Assembly (NCBI RefSeq): GCF_024347595.1
Contig: NZ_AP025507.1
Location: 1,426,001-1,490,000 of the forward strand
Origin: Vibrio pomeroyi
GTDB lineage: Bacteria; Pseudomonadota; Gammaproteobacteria; Enterobacterales; Vibrionaceae
Direction: 5' to 3'
Length of the DNA stretch: 64,000 nt
Every line of letters begins with the position of its first letter. The first letter of the stretch is position 1. Positions 16,351-26,300 of the stretch are shown piece after piece. The notes under the pieces were generated by a model, which saw only the letters and a list, made by a program, of their open reading frames with translations, ran no database searches and was not told the DNA's origin. The position numbers were made by a program, and so were the translations under genes.

Positions 16351-17256
16351 TTATAGAACTGACGGTTTGCCTTTCATCATACGCTTGCCTTCACGCTTAA
16401 TACATTCAGCAAGTGGGTTTTCCGCCATATCGGCACGCCAAATGAATGACAGCGTACGTTCCATCTCAAGCTCCGGAACATTCAATGTAACGAGCTGACC
16501 TGATTCAACAAACTGCTCGACGTCTAGATAAGGTAAACACGTTAAATATGGGCCGTTTGCTACCAAACTTCTTAAAACAGGAACGTGTTCATACTCTCGC
16601 CAAACATCAAGATCACCAATTAAATGATGAATAGAGCTATCAAAAACTTTGCGAGTACCCGAACCGTGTTCGCGTAATACCCACTTCGCTTGCTCTAGTT
16701 GCGCCAAACTCACTCTTTCACGCTTCGCAAACGGGTGATGAGCGGATGCAACTACCGTTAAATGGTCCGTACACCACACTTCTTGGTGAACTCGGCTGTC
16801 GTCACAACGGCCTTCGATAACACCCAAGTCATATTTGTAATCTAATACGCCATCGATAACGGCGTCGGTACTTTGTACACCGAGCGAGATTCTCATCTCT
16901 GGAAAGTCGTTATCAATAATACTGATGAGGTCTGGAACCAAGTGTTCTGCGGGTGTTTGGCTCGCACCTAATTTGAGCTCTCCGCTCAATAAATGCTGCT
17001 CATAGAAGCCCATTTCTATTTGCTGTGCGTCTTGCAGTAAACGCTTCGCTTTTGGCCTTAGCCACATGCCCCAATGAGTAAGGGCCATTTGCTTGCCCTG
17101 CCTTTCAAACAAAGGCCTGCCGAGCATTTTTTCCAACTGTGCAAGAGACATACTTGTCGCTGATTGAGTCAACGCCAACTTGTCTGCGGCAATACTAACA
17201 CTCCCGGAATCTGCCACTGCATCAAATACCGCGAGTTGCTTTAATGAATAACGCAA
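16351..17256 (-). CDS. LysR-family transcriptional regulator
   Basis: A 301-residue LysR-type regulator with an N-terminal winged helix-turn-helix (LKQLAVFDAVADSGSVSIAADKLALTQSATSMSLAQLEKMLG) and a C-terminal periplasmic-binding-like effector domain (about residues 90-290). The frame starts with TTG, supported by AAGGA 6 bases upstream; no ATG in frame is better. It diverges from the formate/nitrite-transporter-CBS gene at 17530 across 270 bases, the usual arrangement for a LysR regulator and its target, so that transporter is its likely target. The effector is unknown. Confidence 0.85.
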   Translation of the reverse strand: MRYSLKQLAVFDAVADSGSVSIAADKLALTQSATSMSLAQLEKMLGRPLFERQGKQMALTHWGMWLRPKAKRLLQDAQQIEMGFYEQHLLSGELKLGASQTPAEHLVPDLISIIDNDFPEMRISLGVQSTDAVIDGVLDYKYDLGVIEGRCDDSRVHQEVWCTDHLTVVASAHHPFAKRERVSLAQLEQAKWVLREHGSGTRKVFDSSIHHLIGDLDVWREYEHVPVLRSLVANGPYLTCLPYLDVEQFVESGQLVTLNVPELEMERTLSFIWRADMAENPLAECIKREGKRMMKGKPSVL

Positions 17257-17529
17257 AATTCATCCTTAATGCTTTTAATTATTTGTGTCCTGATGCTCGT
17301 TTTTTATCAAGCCGATGAGCAATCGATTTCATTCTACTCGTAACCCAAGCTATATCAATAAATTTGATGTGGTTTTTAAAAATTATCAATTTTACCTCTA
17401 CCTCGCTACCCCCTAATCTGGAATGGCAGGACACAACGAGCCCTGCAAAACATTACTGATTAACCATTACGGATTAACCAAGTCATTAACACTAGGAATT
17501 ACACATGACGGATTGTTCAAGGGGGGGAT

Positions 17530-18981
17530 ATGGCAACCAGCACTTCTGAAAATCATCAACTGTTCTCACCAACAGAAATGATGGCGGAAGCAGAGAAGTT
17601 TGCATTAAGCAAAGCAAATAAAACCAGCAGCATGACATTGAGTTTGGCAATCATGGCTGGCGCATTCATCGGGCTTGCTTTTTTATTCTACATCACGGTA
17701 ACCACGGGCAGCGCTGGTGCTGGATGGGGATTGAGTCGCTTAGCTGGCGGTCTTGCATTCAGTATGGGGTTAATCCTGATTGTGATTTGCGGTGGCGAGC
17801 TGTTTACCAGCTCAGTGTTATCAAGCATCTCATGGGCAAACAAGCAGATTACCTTCACTAAGATGCTGTCTATTTGGGGCAAGGTCTATGTCGGTAACTT
17901 TATCGGTGCCATGTTCCTTTTGGCCCTAGTAAGCGCAGCTGGCTTGTATCAATTGGATGGTGGGCAATGGGGCTTAAATGCTCTGAATATTGCTCAACAC
18001 AAGCTACACCACAGCCCTGTTCAAGCTTTTGCTTTGGGTGTGCTTTGTAACTTGTTGGTGTGTTTAGCCATTTGGTTAACGTTCAGCTCTGCTAATGCGA
18101 TGACCAAAGCCATGATGACTGTATTACCCGTGGCAATGTTCGTTAGCTCAGGCTTTGAACACTGTGTGGCGAATATGTTCATGGTTCCACTAGGCATCAC
18201 GATTCAAGCATTCGCACCAGAAAGTTTTTGGATGCAAATTGGCGCAACACCAGCCCAGTACGCAGACCTAAACATCATGAAATTTGTCACCGCAAACTTG
18301 GTGCCTGTAACAATCGGCAACATTGTAGGTGGTTCGGTATTGGTCGGCTTAGCCAATTGGAGCATCTACCGCCGCCCACAACTTAAAGCAGCAAAAATTA
18401 CTGCAATTACACAAACAACAGAAATTACGTCAGTTAAGGAAATCACTATGAACACAGCAACGACTATCAAGCAAATCATGAACACTCAACCAATTACACT
18501 AAGCGTAGAAATGCCTACATCAGTGGCGATTGATTCACTTTTAGACGCTCAACTTGTTAGCGCCCCTGTTTGCGATGTTGAAGGTCGTCTTGTTGGTATC
18601 TTCTCTGTTCACGACGTAATGGTTGACCTTTGGTGCCAAGATTACATCCCAACTAAAGGCCAGAAAGTCGTAGACCTAATGAGCCGTGACGTTGTGGCAA
18701 TCGATGCAAACGACAAACTGGTTGATGTCGCTGAGTTCCTATGTATCGACAAAGAGCAACTGTACCCTACTACAAGCATGGGCTTCGCAACTCGCCTGAC
18801 TTCTCTTTCTCTAGAAGAGCGTGCAAAAGCGATGAAAGTGAGCCAGCCACATATGCTTCCAGTATTGGAAAACGGTGTGATGGTGGGTGTTCTTACTCGC
18901 ACTGAGGTGATGCAAGCACTTCGCCCTATCTACGGTGAACGCCTAAACGTGGTTCCAAAAGCGGAACTAGAAACGGCTTAA
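17530..18981 (+). CDS. Formate/nitrite transporter fused to a CBS-domain pair
   Basis: 483 residues, ATG behind a strong AAGGGGGGGAT. Residues about 30-285 form a FocA/NirC-type channel with six hydrophobic segments and typical blocks (GELFTSSV, WGKVYVGNFIGA, GVLCNLLVCLAIW, SGFEHCVANMF). Family members carry formate, nitrite or hydrosulfide as pentamers. Residues about 307-470 hold two CBS motifs (IKQIMNTQPITLSVEM ... APVCDVEGRLVGIFSVHDV; LMSRDVVAIDAN ... LPVLENGVMVGVLTRTEV), an adenine-nucleotide sensing module. The linker is low-complexity Thr-rich. An in-frame ATG at 18448 with AAGGA 6 bases upstream could start a free CBS protein. A divergent LysR regulator lies upstream. Confidence 0.85.
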   Translation: MATSTSENHQLFSPTEMMAEAEKFALSKANKTSSMTLSLAIMAGAFIGLAFLFYITVTTGSAGAGWGLSRLAGGLAFSMGLILIVICGGELFTSSVLSSISWANKQITFTKMLSIWGKVYVGNFIGAMFLLALVSAAGLYQLDGGQWGLNALNIAQHKLHHSPVQAFALGVLCNLLVCLAIWLTFSSANAMTKAMMTVLPVAMFVSSGFEHCVANMFMVPLGITIQAFAPESFWMQIGATPAQYADLNIMKFVTANLVPVTIGNIVGGSVLVGLANWSIYRRPQLKAAKITAITQTTEITSVKEITMNTATTIKQIMNTQPITLSVEMPTSVAIDSLLDAQLVSAPVCDVEGRLVGIFSVHDVMVDLWCQDYIPTKGQKVVDLMSRDVVAIDANDKLVDVAEFLCIDKEQLYPTTSMGFATRLTSLSLEERAKAMKVSQPHMLPVLENGVMVGVLTRTEVMQALRPIYGERLNVVPKAELETA

Positions 18982-19113
18982 CTGGCTAAGGGTTTAACTT
19001 GCAGTGGTTTAATCTACAGTGCCTGAATCTAAAGTGGATTAACTTGCAACGGTTTAACTAGGAAGCGTGTAGCTAACGACTGTTTTACTAGGAAGTGGTT
19101 AGCTAACTAGGAC
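18978..19113 (+). repeat. Degenerate 15-bp tandem repeat
   Basis: Starting at the stop codon of the transporter-CBS gene, about nine units keep a 15-bp phase. Early units read TTAACTTGCAGTGGT, TTAATCTACAGTGCC, TGAATCTAAAGTGGA and TTAACTTGCAACGGT; later units drift (TTAACTAGGAAGCGT and on). Each early unit contains an in-frame stop, so it is not coding. Origin is probably slippage followed by decay. Confidence 0.6.
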
Positions 19114-19256
19114 AAGGTTGAACAATTAGGGATTAGTTGTTCACCTCGAAAATCAGTCATGGCAACGTTGACTGGCTAAAAGTAAATGGTGGCTTAAAGC
19201 GCAACTAAAGGTTTGACACAAAACAGATCTAAACGCGTTACCATTTACCATAATAA

Positions 19257-19286
19257 AAAGGCGCAAAGTGAATACTTTGCGCCTTT
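19257..19286. terminator. Bidirectional intrinsic terminator between transporter and yceI
   Basis: Perfect 13-bp stem (AAAGGCGCAAAGT / ACTTTGCGCCTTT) with loop GAAT; A-rich before and T-rich after. It ends the transporter-CBS gene on plus and the cytochrome b561-yceI operon on minus. Confidence 0.88.
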
Positions 19287-19390
19287 CTCTTTTTCTAACT
19301 GTTGCTTTTGCTTTCTAGGTATCAGGTATCGATTCAACTTTTGGTGTTACATAAAAGATTGATACCAGCTAGCGATCATCAATAGCTAGA

Positions 19391-19960
19391 TTACTTCTTT
19401 ACACCTTCAACGTGTAGATCCATATCTACGTAGCTTGAAGCGCCCATTACTGGAATGTTGAAGTCAGCAAGTTCTAGACGAGTTGTACCAACGAAACCAG
19501 CACGCTCACCGCCCCAAGGGTCTTGACCAGCACCGATGAATTCAGCTTCGATAACGATTGGCTTAGTTACGCCGTGAAGCTTAAGGTCACCCATTACTTC
19601 AAGTTTGCCGTCGCCTTTATCAACCACTTTTGTGCTGTTGAAAGTAGCGTCAGAGAATTTACCTGCATCAATGAAGTCAGAGCTACGGATGTGCTTGTCA
19701 CGCTCTGCGTGGTTTGAATCAAGGCTTGTTGTATCAATAGTTACGTTTACTTTTGATGCTTCAACGTTGCTTTCATCAAATGAGAAATCACCTGAGAATG
19801 TGTTAAAACGGCCTTGGATAAAGCTGTAGCCTAGGTGGCTAACTTTAAAGTTAACTGAAGCATGCGCACCTTTTGTATCAATCACGTAATCAGCGGCGTT
19901 CGCAGCGAAAGGCATTGCCATAGCAAATGCTAATCCTGTAGCGATAATTGACTTTTTCAT
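19391..19960 (-). CDS. yceI: YceI family periplasmic protein
   Basis: 189 residues from ATG 19960, with AGGAGC 7 bases upstream; a longer frame to 20062 overlaps the preceding gene and would bury the signal peptide. A clear signal peptide (MKKSIIATGLAFAMAMPFAANA) is followed by a YceI-type lipocalin-like barrel (ADYVIDTKGAHASVNFKVSHLGYSF and later blocks), which in known structures binds polyisoprenoid lipids. It overlaps the stop of the cytochrome b561 gene by ATGA, so the two are translationally coupled, as with yceJ-yceI in E. coli. Likely periplasmic quinone or isoprenoid handling; the exact role is unproven. Confidence 0.92.
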   Translation of the reverse strand: MKKSIIATGLAFAMAMPFAANAADYVIDTKGAHASVNFKVSHLGYSFIQGRFNTFSGDFSFDESNVEASKVNVTIDTTSLDSNHAERDKHIRSSDFIDAGKFSDATFNSTKVVDKGDGKLEVMGDLKLHGVTKPIVIEAEFIGAGQDPWGGERAGFVGTTRLELADFNIPVMGASSYVDMDLHVEGVKK

Positions 19961-20496
19961 TTTGAAGCTCCTATCATTTTTCGTAGCGTATCGTCTTTGT
20001 CGATAACGTGGTGTTTTATCGCCGCTAAGGCGTGCACTGATGCCATAATGATCAGTACCCATGCAGCATAGTAGTGAACCGTACCTGCGAGATCAGATTG
20101 GTTTGCAAACAGTTCGCCCATACTTGGTACAGTCAACCAATTGAATACCTCGATCCCGCGGCCATCTGATGTTGAAATCAAATAACCTGAAATAAATAAA
20201 ACCGCTAAGTTGATGTACATGAAGCCGTGAGCGATCTTCGCTGCTGCAACTTCATAGCTTTTACCTTCCACTTTAGGTGACGCGGTAACAAGTTTCCAAA
20301 CCAAGCGGATAACGGTAACGGCAGCCAAAAGAATGCCTACCGAACGGTGATAGTCTGGCGCTGTTTTGTACCACTCGCTGTAGTATGAAAGATCAACCAT
20401 CCACAGGCCTACACCAAATAAGCCAAATACCGCGAGAGCTGAAATCCAATGCATCGCTCTTGCTAAAGGGTTGTAATTTCTAACGTTGTTGTCCAT
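19957..20496 (-). CDS. Cytochrome b561-type membrane protein
   Basis: A 179-residue protein with four transmembrane segments and the His residues that hold two b-type hemes: ARAMHWISA (TM1), DYHRSVGIL (TM2), AKIAHGFMYINLAVLFISGY (TM3) and HYYAAWVLIIMASVHALAAIKHHV (TM4). Members pass electrons between ubiquinol and other carriers in the inner membrane. It is the first gene of a two-gene operon with yceI (4-base overlap), the common b561-YceI pairing. Confidence 0.9.
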   Translation of the reverse strand: MDNNVRNYNPLARAMHWISALAVFGLFGVGLWMVDLSYYSEWYKTAPDYHRSVGILLAAVTVIRLVWKLVTASPKVEGKSYEVAAAKIAHGFMYINLAVLFISGYLISTSDGRGIEVFNWLTVPSMGELFANQSDLAGTVHYYAAWVLIIMASVHALAAIKHHVIDKDDTLRKMIGASK

Positions 20497-20649
20497 GCAT
20501 CTCTTCCGAATGTTAACGAGTAGTGTAGTTTCGAAAAGCGTACCCTACACCAAGTTTGTGTAACATATTATTTACCAAGCTTTACATTGGTAACATCATT
20601 TCAAATTAAACGAGTTGTTCAAATTATTTGAACAAGTTTGGGCTAAACG

Positions 20650-20895
20650 TTAGATTTCAACGATTTGTTCGATCTCGTAAAGCTCGTCTGAGATATCTAA
20701 CATTTTACGTTCCATCACTTTTTGGGCGTCTTCTATCCCTTTGTTGTAGTAGACCGCACCAAACTTTTTACTTATGAAGTCGACCAAGAATTCCGTGTCG
20801 AACTGGCCAAGCTCCACATCGAGTTCATCTTGCAGGTATTTTTGAAGAGTATGAGTGAGCTCAGACTTTCGCTTCGAATCTAGTTGAATGGTCAT
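20650..20895 (-). CDS. DUF2164 family protein
   Basis: 81 residues from ATG 20895 (MTIQLDSKRKSEL); a longer frame from 20928 adds 11 residues without a better ribosome site. The sequence LQKYLQDELDVELGQFDTEFLVDFISKKFGAVYYNKGIEDA is the DUF2164 pattern. It is acidic, mostly helical and probably cytosolic. No function is known for the family and there is no operon partner. Confidence 0.82.
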   Translation of the reverse strand: MTIQLDSKRKSELTHTLQKYLQDELDVELGQFDTEFLVDFISKKFGAVYYNKGIEDAQKVMERKMLDISDELYEIEQIVEI

Positions 20896-21185
20896 GAATG
20901 TTTCCAAGTAAAGAGTAAATAAATCCATCGTGAACAGCTGACTAAACTATAATCTAGCTAACTCACTGGTAACTTTGCTGCTAAAGATAGTCTTTCTAAC
21001 TGATTAGAATTCCTCATAATTTAGAATACAGACCAGCGAAGTGCCAGTGCTATCCATAAAATCGCTCCGTAATCGCTAATTTTGATAGAGGGATCAAGAA
21101 CTCGCACTTTGGCGATAGGTAATGACACATTAATTACCGTACTATTGCCCATCAATAAGATAGTAACTGTGTATAAGGGACTTCA

Positions 21186-21818
21186 TTGTTATTAGATCTC
21201 GTGATTAAAAGCGTCAATCAGTTTCAAGACGATTGTCTAAAACTCTGTGAGCGTCATTACCCTACGGTGCATAACCAAGGGATCAGTGAGCATCACATCG
21301 GTAAAGCCTTTGCCCGACGAATGGAACACACCTTCGTAAGCTTTAATCATGCGAGTAACATTAGCCCACTTGAAATGCTCTCCTCTCGAGAAACGCCCCG
21401 CCACTTCCGAATCTCTTCTGAAATCGGCACAGTTTGGATGATTAGCCACCATATGGTAAGCGCGGGAAAAACGTGTCGTAAAAAATTGATGCTAGACATT
21501 CATAACTGGCAGCAAGAGTACGGATTCGCCATTCAACCCAATGACGTTTTGATCATTGTTTCTGACCATTGGATAAGCCGAAGTAAAAACAGTGGTGAGT
21601 TGTTGCACTGGTGGATGGGAGAGCTCCCAGACGAGATAACCGAATACAGCCAACAAGGTATCACGTTAAGAGAGAGTGATTCTCAATTCGCTGCTGATTT
21701 AAATAACAACTTTAGAATCAGTCCGTGCTTTATTAAATTTGGCCACCCACTAAAACGGTCAGGGAATCAACAATTGGTTCGTAAATACCTGCAACTTTAT
21801 GCCGTACTTCAATGGTAG
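21186..21818 (+). CDS. Hypothetical protein, unknown family
   Basis: A 210-residue frame opened by TTG with AAGGGA 6 bases upstream. No signal peptide or membrane segment. The sequence is rich in His, Trp and Arg in its middle part (RHFRISSEIGTVWMISHHM, HNWQQEYGFAI, VSDHWISRSKN, LHWWMGELP), suggesting a compact soluble domain, but I recognise no family. It is not in an operon; the DUF2164 gene is divergent upstream and a long AT-rich gap follows. Codon use is like its neighbours, so it does not look newly acquired. Confidence 0.65.
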   Translation: MLLDLVIKSVNQFQDDCLKLCERHYPTVHNQGISEHHIGKAFARRMEHTFVSFNHASNISPLEMLSSRETPRHFRISSEIGTVWMISHHMVSAGKTCRKKLMLDIHNWQQEYGFAIQPNDVLIIVSDHWISRSKNSGELLHWWMGELPDEITEYSQQGITLRESDSQFAADLNNNFRISPCFIKFGHPLKRSGNQQLVRKYLQLYAVLQW

Positions 21819-22341
21819 GGATAATACGGGTCAACTTTTTCATTCAATATTGAAAGAAAATTGTTAGACCTTCATCCCAATATTTTATAAAAGACATCCA
21901 GTCATTGTTCATTAATTATTCGAACGTTCTAATCGATTTATTAATAACGGTTCTTCCGATGCTATCGATTTTGAGAGGTAGATATCACTTCTATGTAACC
22001 AGTTAAGTATCTTTATTTTCTAACTTTGACATTCACCCATAATCTAAGCCTTTAACCCTACTTTTCTCTGGTGTATCGCTGTTCTAGCTTTATATTGGTT
22101 GGGATTGATATGTAAGGCGTTACTCAGCCATTAAATTCACAGCAACTATCAAACCTAGTGAATGATAAGTTAAATTAATGGTTAATATCATTTATCATGC
22201 TGATTTTTCGTTAATTATATTTATTTAAATATTGACCCTGCAAATGAGTTTTTATTAATTGACAATTTACTAACACCTGTCAATATTGTGACAGCCATGA
22301 CGTATATTTTCGTCATTGAATAAACACCTTTATTAGCGACT
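21819..22341. other. AT-rich intergenic region, no gene seen
   Basis: About 520 bases, markedly AT-rich. I find no ORF with a ribosome site, no clear hairpin terminator and no repeat. The part next to 22341 should hold the promoter of the EAL gene. Confidence 0.5.
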
Positions 22342-23133
22342 ATGATTTTATCAGACAGAAGTGAATTTATTAGCTGTATATCTGTGGATGCCGATATGCA
22401 GTTTATTGCGAAATATCAAGACCTAACACTGCGAAGTGTCTATCAACCTATATTTGACGACTCAATGACTCAGATAGGCGTAGAGGCTTTGGTGCGTATT
22501 TCGAATAGCAAAGGGGATACTGTTCGTCCTGATCACTTCTTCCATTCAGATGACACCTCATGCACAGACAAAATCAATGTAGAGAGACTCAGTCGCGCTA
22601 TCCACATTCGTAACTTCGCACAGTCAACTATCCGTCATTTGCACCTATTCTTGAACGTTCTTCCAAACGTTGGTGAGTTATTTGCTGCAGAAAAAGTCAG
22701 TGACAGCCTTCTGGCAAAACGTCTTCATGAGCTGAACCTTTCATGTGAGCAGATCGTGATGGAGTTGGTAGAGCTGAATGCCGAAAGTGAAGAGCGCTTG
22801 AAAGATGCAGCCCTCTCTCTTGCGGAGAATGGTTTTCAGATCGCGGTCGATGATTTCGGAACGCAAGCATCAACGGAACAACGCGTACGCCACATCAACC
22901 CTCATATCATTAAGATCGATCGCTCAGTGATGTTAGATTTTGAGCAAGGTGACACACGAGAAATGGAATTAGTTCTAGAGCTCGCGAAGCAAATTGGCGC
23001 TAAGACTGTCATCGAAGGCATTGAAACAGAGCATCAACTCGCGGCAATGCAAAGCTTGGGTTTCGACATGTACCAAGGCTACCACCTAGCCATGCCTAAG
23101 CCGATTGAATTGGATATCCGTTTAGCAATCTAA
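22342..23133 (+). CDS. EAL-domain cyclic-di-GMP phosphodiesterase
   Basis: A 263-residue protein that is essentially a lone EAL domain with a short N-terminus. Seen motifs are GVEALVRI (EALxR), LFLNVLPN, the Glu in MELVE, VDDFGTQAS, IKIDRSV, VIEGIET (for the usual AEGVE) and MYQGYHLAMP. Metal and c-di-GMP ligands are kept, so hydrolysis to pGpG is likely, though the loop 6 motif is altered from DFGTGYS to DFGTQAS, which can weaken activity or dimerisation. No sensory or membrane part. The ATG at 22342 lacks a clear ribosome site, and an ATG at codon 19 (MQFIAKYQD) is an alternative start. Single gene. Confidence 0.85.
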   Translation: MILSDRSEFISCISVDADMQFIAKYQDLTLRSVYQPIFDDSMTQIGVEALVRISNSKGDTVRPDHFFHSDDTSCTDKINVERLSRAIHIRNFAQSTIRHLHLFLNVLPNVGELFAAEKVSDSLLAKRLHELNLSCEQIVMELVELNAESEERLKDAALSLAENGFQIAVDDFGTQASTEQRVRHINPHIIKIDRSVMLDFEQGDTREMELVLELAKQIGAKTVIEGIETEHQLAAMQSLGFDMYQGYHLAMPKPIELDIRLAI

Positions 23134-23153
23134 AGCCACCCCTCCTTTTCTTA

Positions 23154-23183
23154 AAGCCGCTGACCACTGGTTAGCGGCTTTTT
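23154..23183 (+). terminator. Intrinsic terminator of the EAL gene
   Basis: A 12-bp stem (AAGCCGCTGACC / GGTTAGCGGCTT, two G-T pairs) with a 3-nt loop, followed by TTT. It lies 20 bases after the EAL stop. Confidence 0.85.
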
Positions 23184-23305
23184 AATACCTGTCACTTAAC
23201 ACACTCCTTTGTTCACGAAGTGCTTTGTTCGTGTAGCGGTCGTCACATCGTTTTCTCTGCATACAGATGTTTACTTAAATCAGTGTTGTGCTAAATCATG
23301 CGCAT

Positions 23306-23334
23306 AAAAAAGCCCAGTCAAAAATGACTGGGCT
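23306..23334 (-). terminator. Intrinsic terminator of the RND operon
   Basis: Perfect 10-bp stem AGCCCAGTCA / TGACTGGGCT with loop AAAA; on the minus strand it ends in TTTTTTA. It lies about 30 bases after the RND pump stop. Confidence 0.9.
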
Positions 23335-23364
23335 GGCTTAAAAGAATCTGTTTTATATCAATCC

Positions 23365-26300
23365 CTAATAACCCGCAGTGGACGGTTTGATTCTATATAG
23401 AATAGCGAACATCACTGGTACTACTATTAGCGTTAGTACTGTAGCAAAACCTAAGCCTGCCATGATGGTAATCGCCATCGAGCCGAAAAATGCATCGAAT
23501 ACCAAAGGAATCATACCCAAGATAGTCGTTAGTGCTGCCATAGATACCGGTCGTACACGACTAATCGCACTGTCGACAACCGCTAAGTATGGGTCTTTAC
23601 CTGTTGATAGCTCACTGTTGATCTGGTCAAGCAATACGATGCCGTTCTTCAAAATCATGCCGCTTAGACTCAACAAGCCTAGGAACGCCGTGAAGCTGAA
23701 TGGCATATTGGTACCTAACAGACCAATTGAAACACCAATGATAGAGAGTGGAACCGTAAACCAAATCACAAGCGGCTTACGAACCGAGTTAAACAGAAGC
23801 ATCGTGATGATAAACATCAGCAAGTAACCCATTGGAAGCGAACCAAACAAAGATTCTTGCGCATCTTTAGAGCTTTCGTACTCACCGCCCCAGCTAATGC
23901 TGTAACCTTCTGGTAAATCTAATGCTTCTACCTTTGGTTTCACACGAGCAAACAGACTCGCTGGTGTTTCATCACCAAGTACATCGTGGTCAGCCAATAC
24001 CGTTAGCGTACGTTTTCTGTCGCGACGCTGAATCAGTGGCTCAGACCATTGAAGCTCTACGCCATCTATCACTTGCTCAACTGGGATGTAAGTTTGTAGC
24101 GATGGGCTCCAAATCTTCACATTGTTTAGCGATTCGAAATCAAAACGCTCTTCTTCCGGTAAACGCGCTACGATAGGTAACATATGAGTACCATCACGCA
24201 GTAGGCCGATGTTGTAACCACCAAACGCCATCTGTAACGTCTCAGACAGATCAGTTTTTGAAATGCCTAGGCGACGAGCCTTAGATTCGTTGAACAGCGG
24301 CACAAGTTCTTTTGTGCGTTCACGCCAGTCGTGACGAACATTTCGAGAGCCTAGATCAGCAAGCAAGATGTCTTCGACTTCAACCGCAATGTTACGCAGT
24401 ACTTGTGGATCGGCACCGATGATACGCGCTTCAATTTTTGAAGCCGGTGATGGGCCAAACTCAATCAACTTGAACTGGAACGTCGGTTGTTCAAATTCGT
24501 TCGCTAAGTCTTTGTCTAACGCCGCTAGAGCCTTAAACATAGTGTCACGATCAGTCGTTCTAACTTGTAACTGGGCGTATGCTTCGTAGCTTTTCTCTGG
24601 TTGGTATGTCAGAGCGAAACGTTGCATGCCCTGCCCAACCGTTGTGGTTACAAACTCTACGTCGTCTTGTTGGCGAATGTAGCTTTCAACCTTTTCAGTC
24701 TGCTTAATGGTTTCACGAACATCGGTACCCTCTGGCATCCACATGTCGACGTAAAACATTGGCGTGTTTGATGGCGGGAAGAACTGTTGCTTCACCATAC
24801 CAAAGCCAACAATTGATGCCGCTAGCAGAGCAATCATGCTCACTACCGTTAACCATCTGAAGCGCAATGCAAATTTCAGAGAAGCGCCGAATACAACAAA
24901 CAGAATGCCTTTGTATGGGTCTTCGTTTGCATCAACCTTGTCTTCTTCTTTCAGCATCATTTCTGCAAGGAATGGCGTCAGTGTTAATGCCGTAACCCAG
25001 CTCAAGAACAATGAGAAACACAGTACCCAGAACAGTGAGCCCATGAACTCGCCTGTTGCGTCTTTCGACAAACCGATCGGCGCAAAGGCTGTGATAGCGA
25101 TAATGGTCGCACCCAACAGTGGCCATTGTGTTTGTGTCACGATGTCTTTTGCTGCTTGAAGTTTGGTCTTACCTTTCTTCAAGCCAACCAGAATACCTTC
25201 AACGACAACAATCGCATTATCCACCAGCATACCCAGTGCGATAATCAGTGCACCCAGTGAGATACGGTGCAGTTCAACATCGTTGTAGTCCATCAGGATG
25301 AAGGTACCGAATACCGTCAATAGAAGAACCAAACCGATGATCAAACCACTGCGTAAGCCCATTGCGAACAACAAAACAATGATAACGATGGCTACCGCTT
25401 CAACTAGGCTGATTAAGAAGTCAGCCACTGATTTATCGACTTCTTGCGCTTGGTTGTAGAAGTAGTTCAGCTCTACACCCGCTGGTTTAATGCTTTCTAG
25501 GCGATCCAGTTCTGCATCCAGTGCTTTACCGATCTCAACCACGTTTACGCCTGAAGAGAACGCAATACCTAAGTTGATTGCTGGTTTGCCGTTGTACGTT
25601 AATACATTGCCTGGCTTTTCTTGAATACCACGGGTCACTTCTGCGACATCTTTCAAGCGAATCAGGTTACCTGTATCGCGACCATGAATGATCAGGTTTT
25701 CTAGCTCTTCAACCGTGCTCAACGTGCCGTTTGGCTTGATCGTTAGGCTTTGACCATTCAGCATCACCTCGCCTGCCGATACCACACTGTTTTGCTGTGC
25801 TAACAGTGACGTAACCGTCGACATATCTAGGTTCAATGCGGCTAAGCGTTCCAGTGACATCTCAACAAACAGTTGTTCTTGTTGGTCACCTGCAATGCTA
25901 ACTTTACCGACACCGTCAACCAGTTCGATTTCGCGCGTTAGGTAATCTGCGTACTGTTTCAGCTCAACGTAATCGTAACCGTCACCGGTCAGCATGATCA
26001 TCACACCGAATACATCACCAAAATCATCAATGATTTGAACGGAATTCACACCACTTGGCAATGTTGGCTGTAGATCGTTGATCTTACGGCGCATTTCATC
26101 CCAGATTTGTGGCAGCTCGTCCGGACCGTAGTCCATCTTCATGCTGACCATAATTTGAGACATACCATTCGATGAGGTCGATGTGATCTTATCGATGTAA
26201 GGGAGCTGTCTTATCTCTTTTTCAAGCGGGTAAGTCAGTTCTTCTTCAACTTCCATAGACGTAGCGCCAGGGTAAGTTGAAATAATCATTGCATCTTTAA

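Noticed and set aside
17360..17395. FNR-type box (TTGAT ... ATCAA) upstream of the formate/nitrite transporter
   Set aside because: The half-sites are about 16 bases apart instead of 4, so it does not fit FNR.
19961..20062. Longer YceI start
   Set aside because: It overlaps the b561 gene by about 100 bases and hides the signal peptide; ATG 19960 has AGGAGC.
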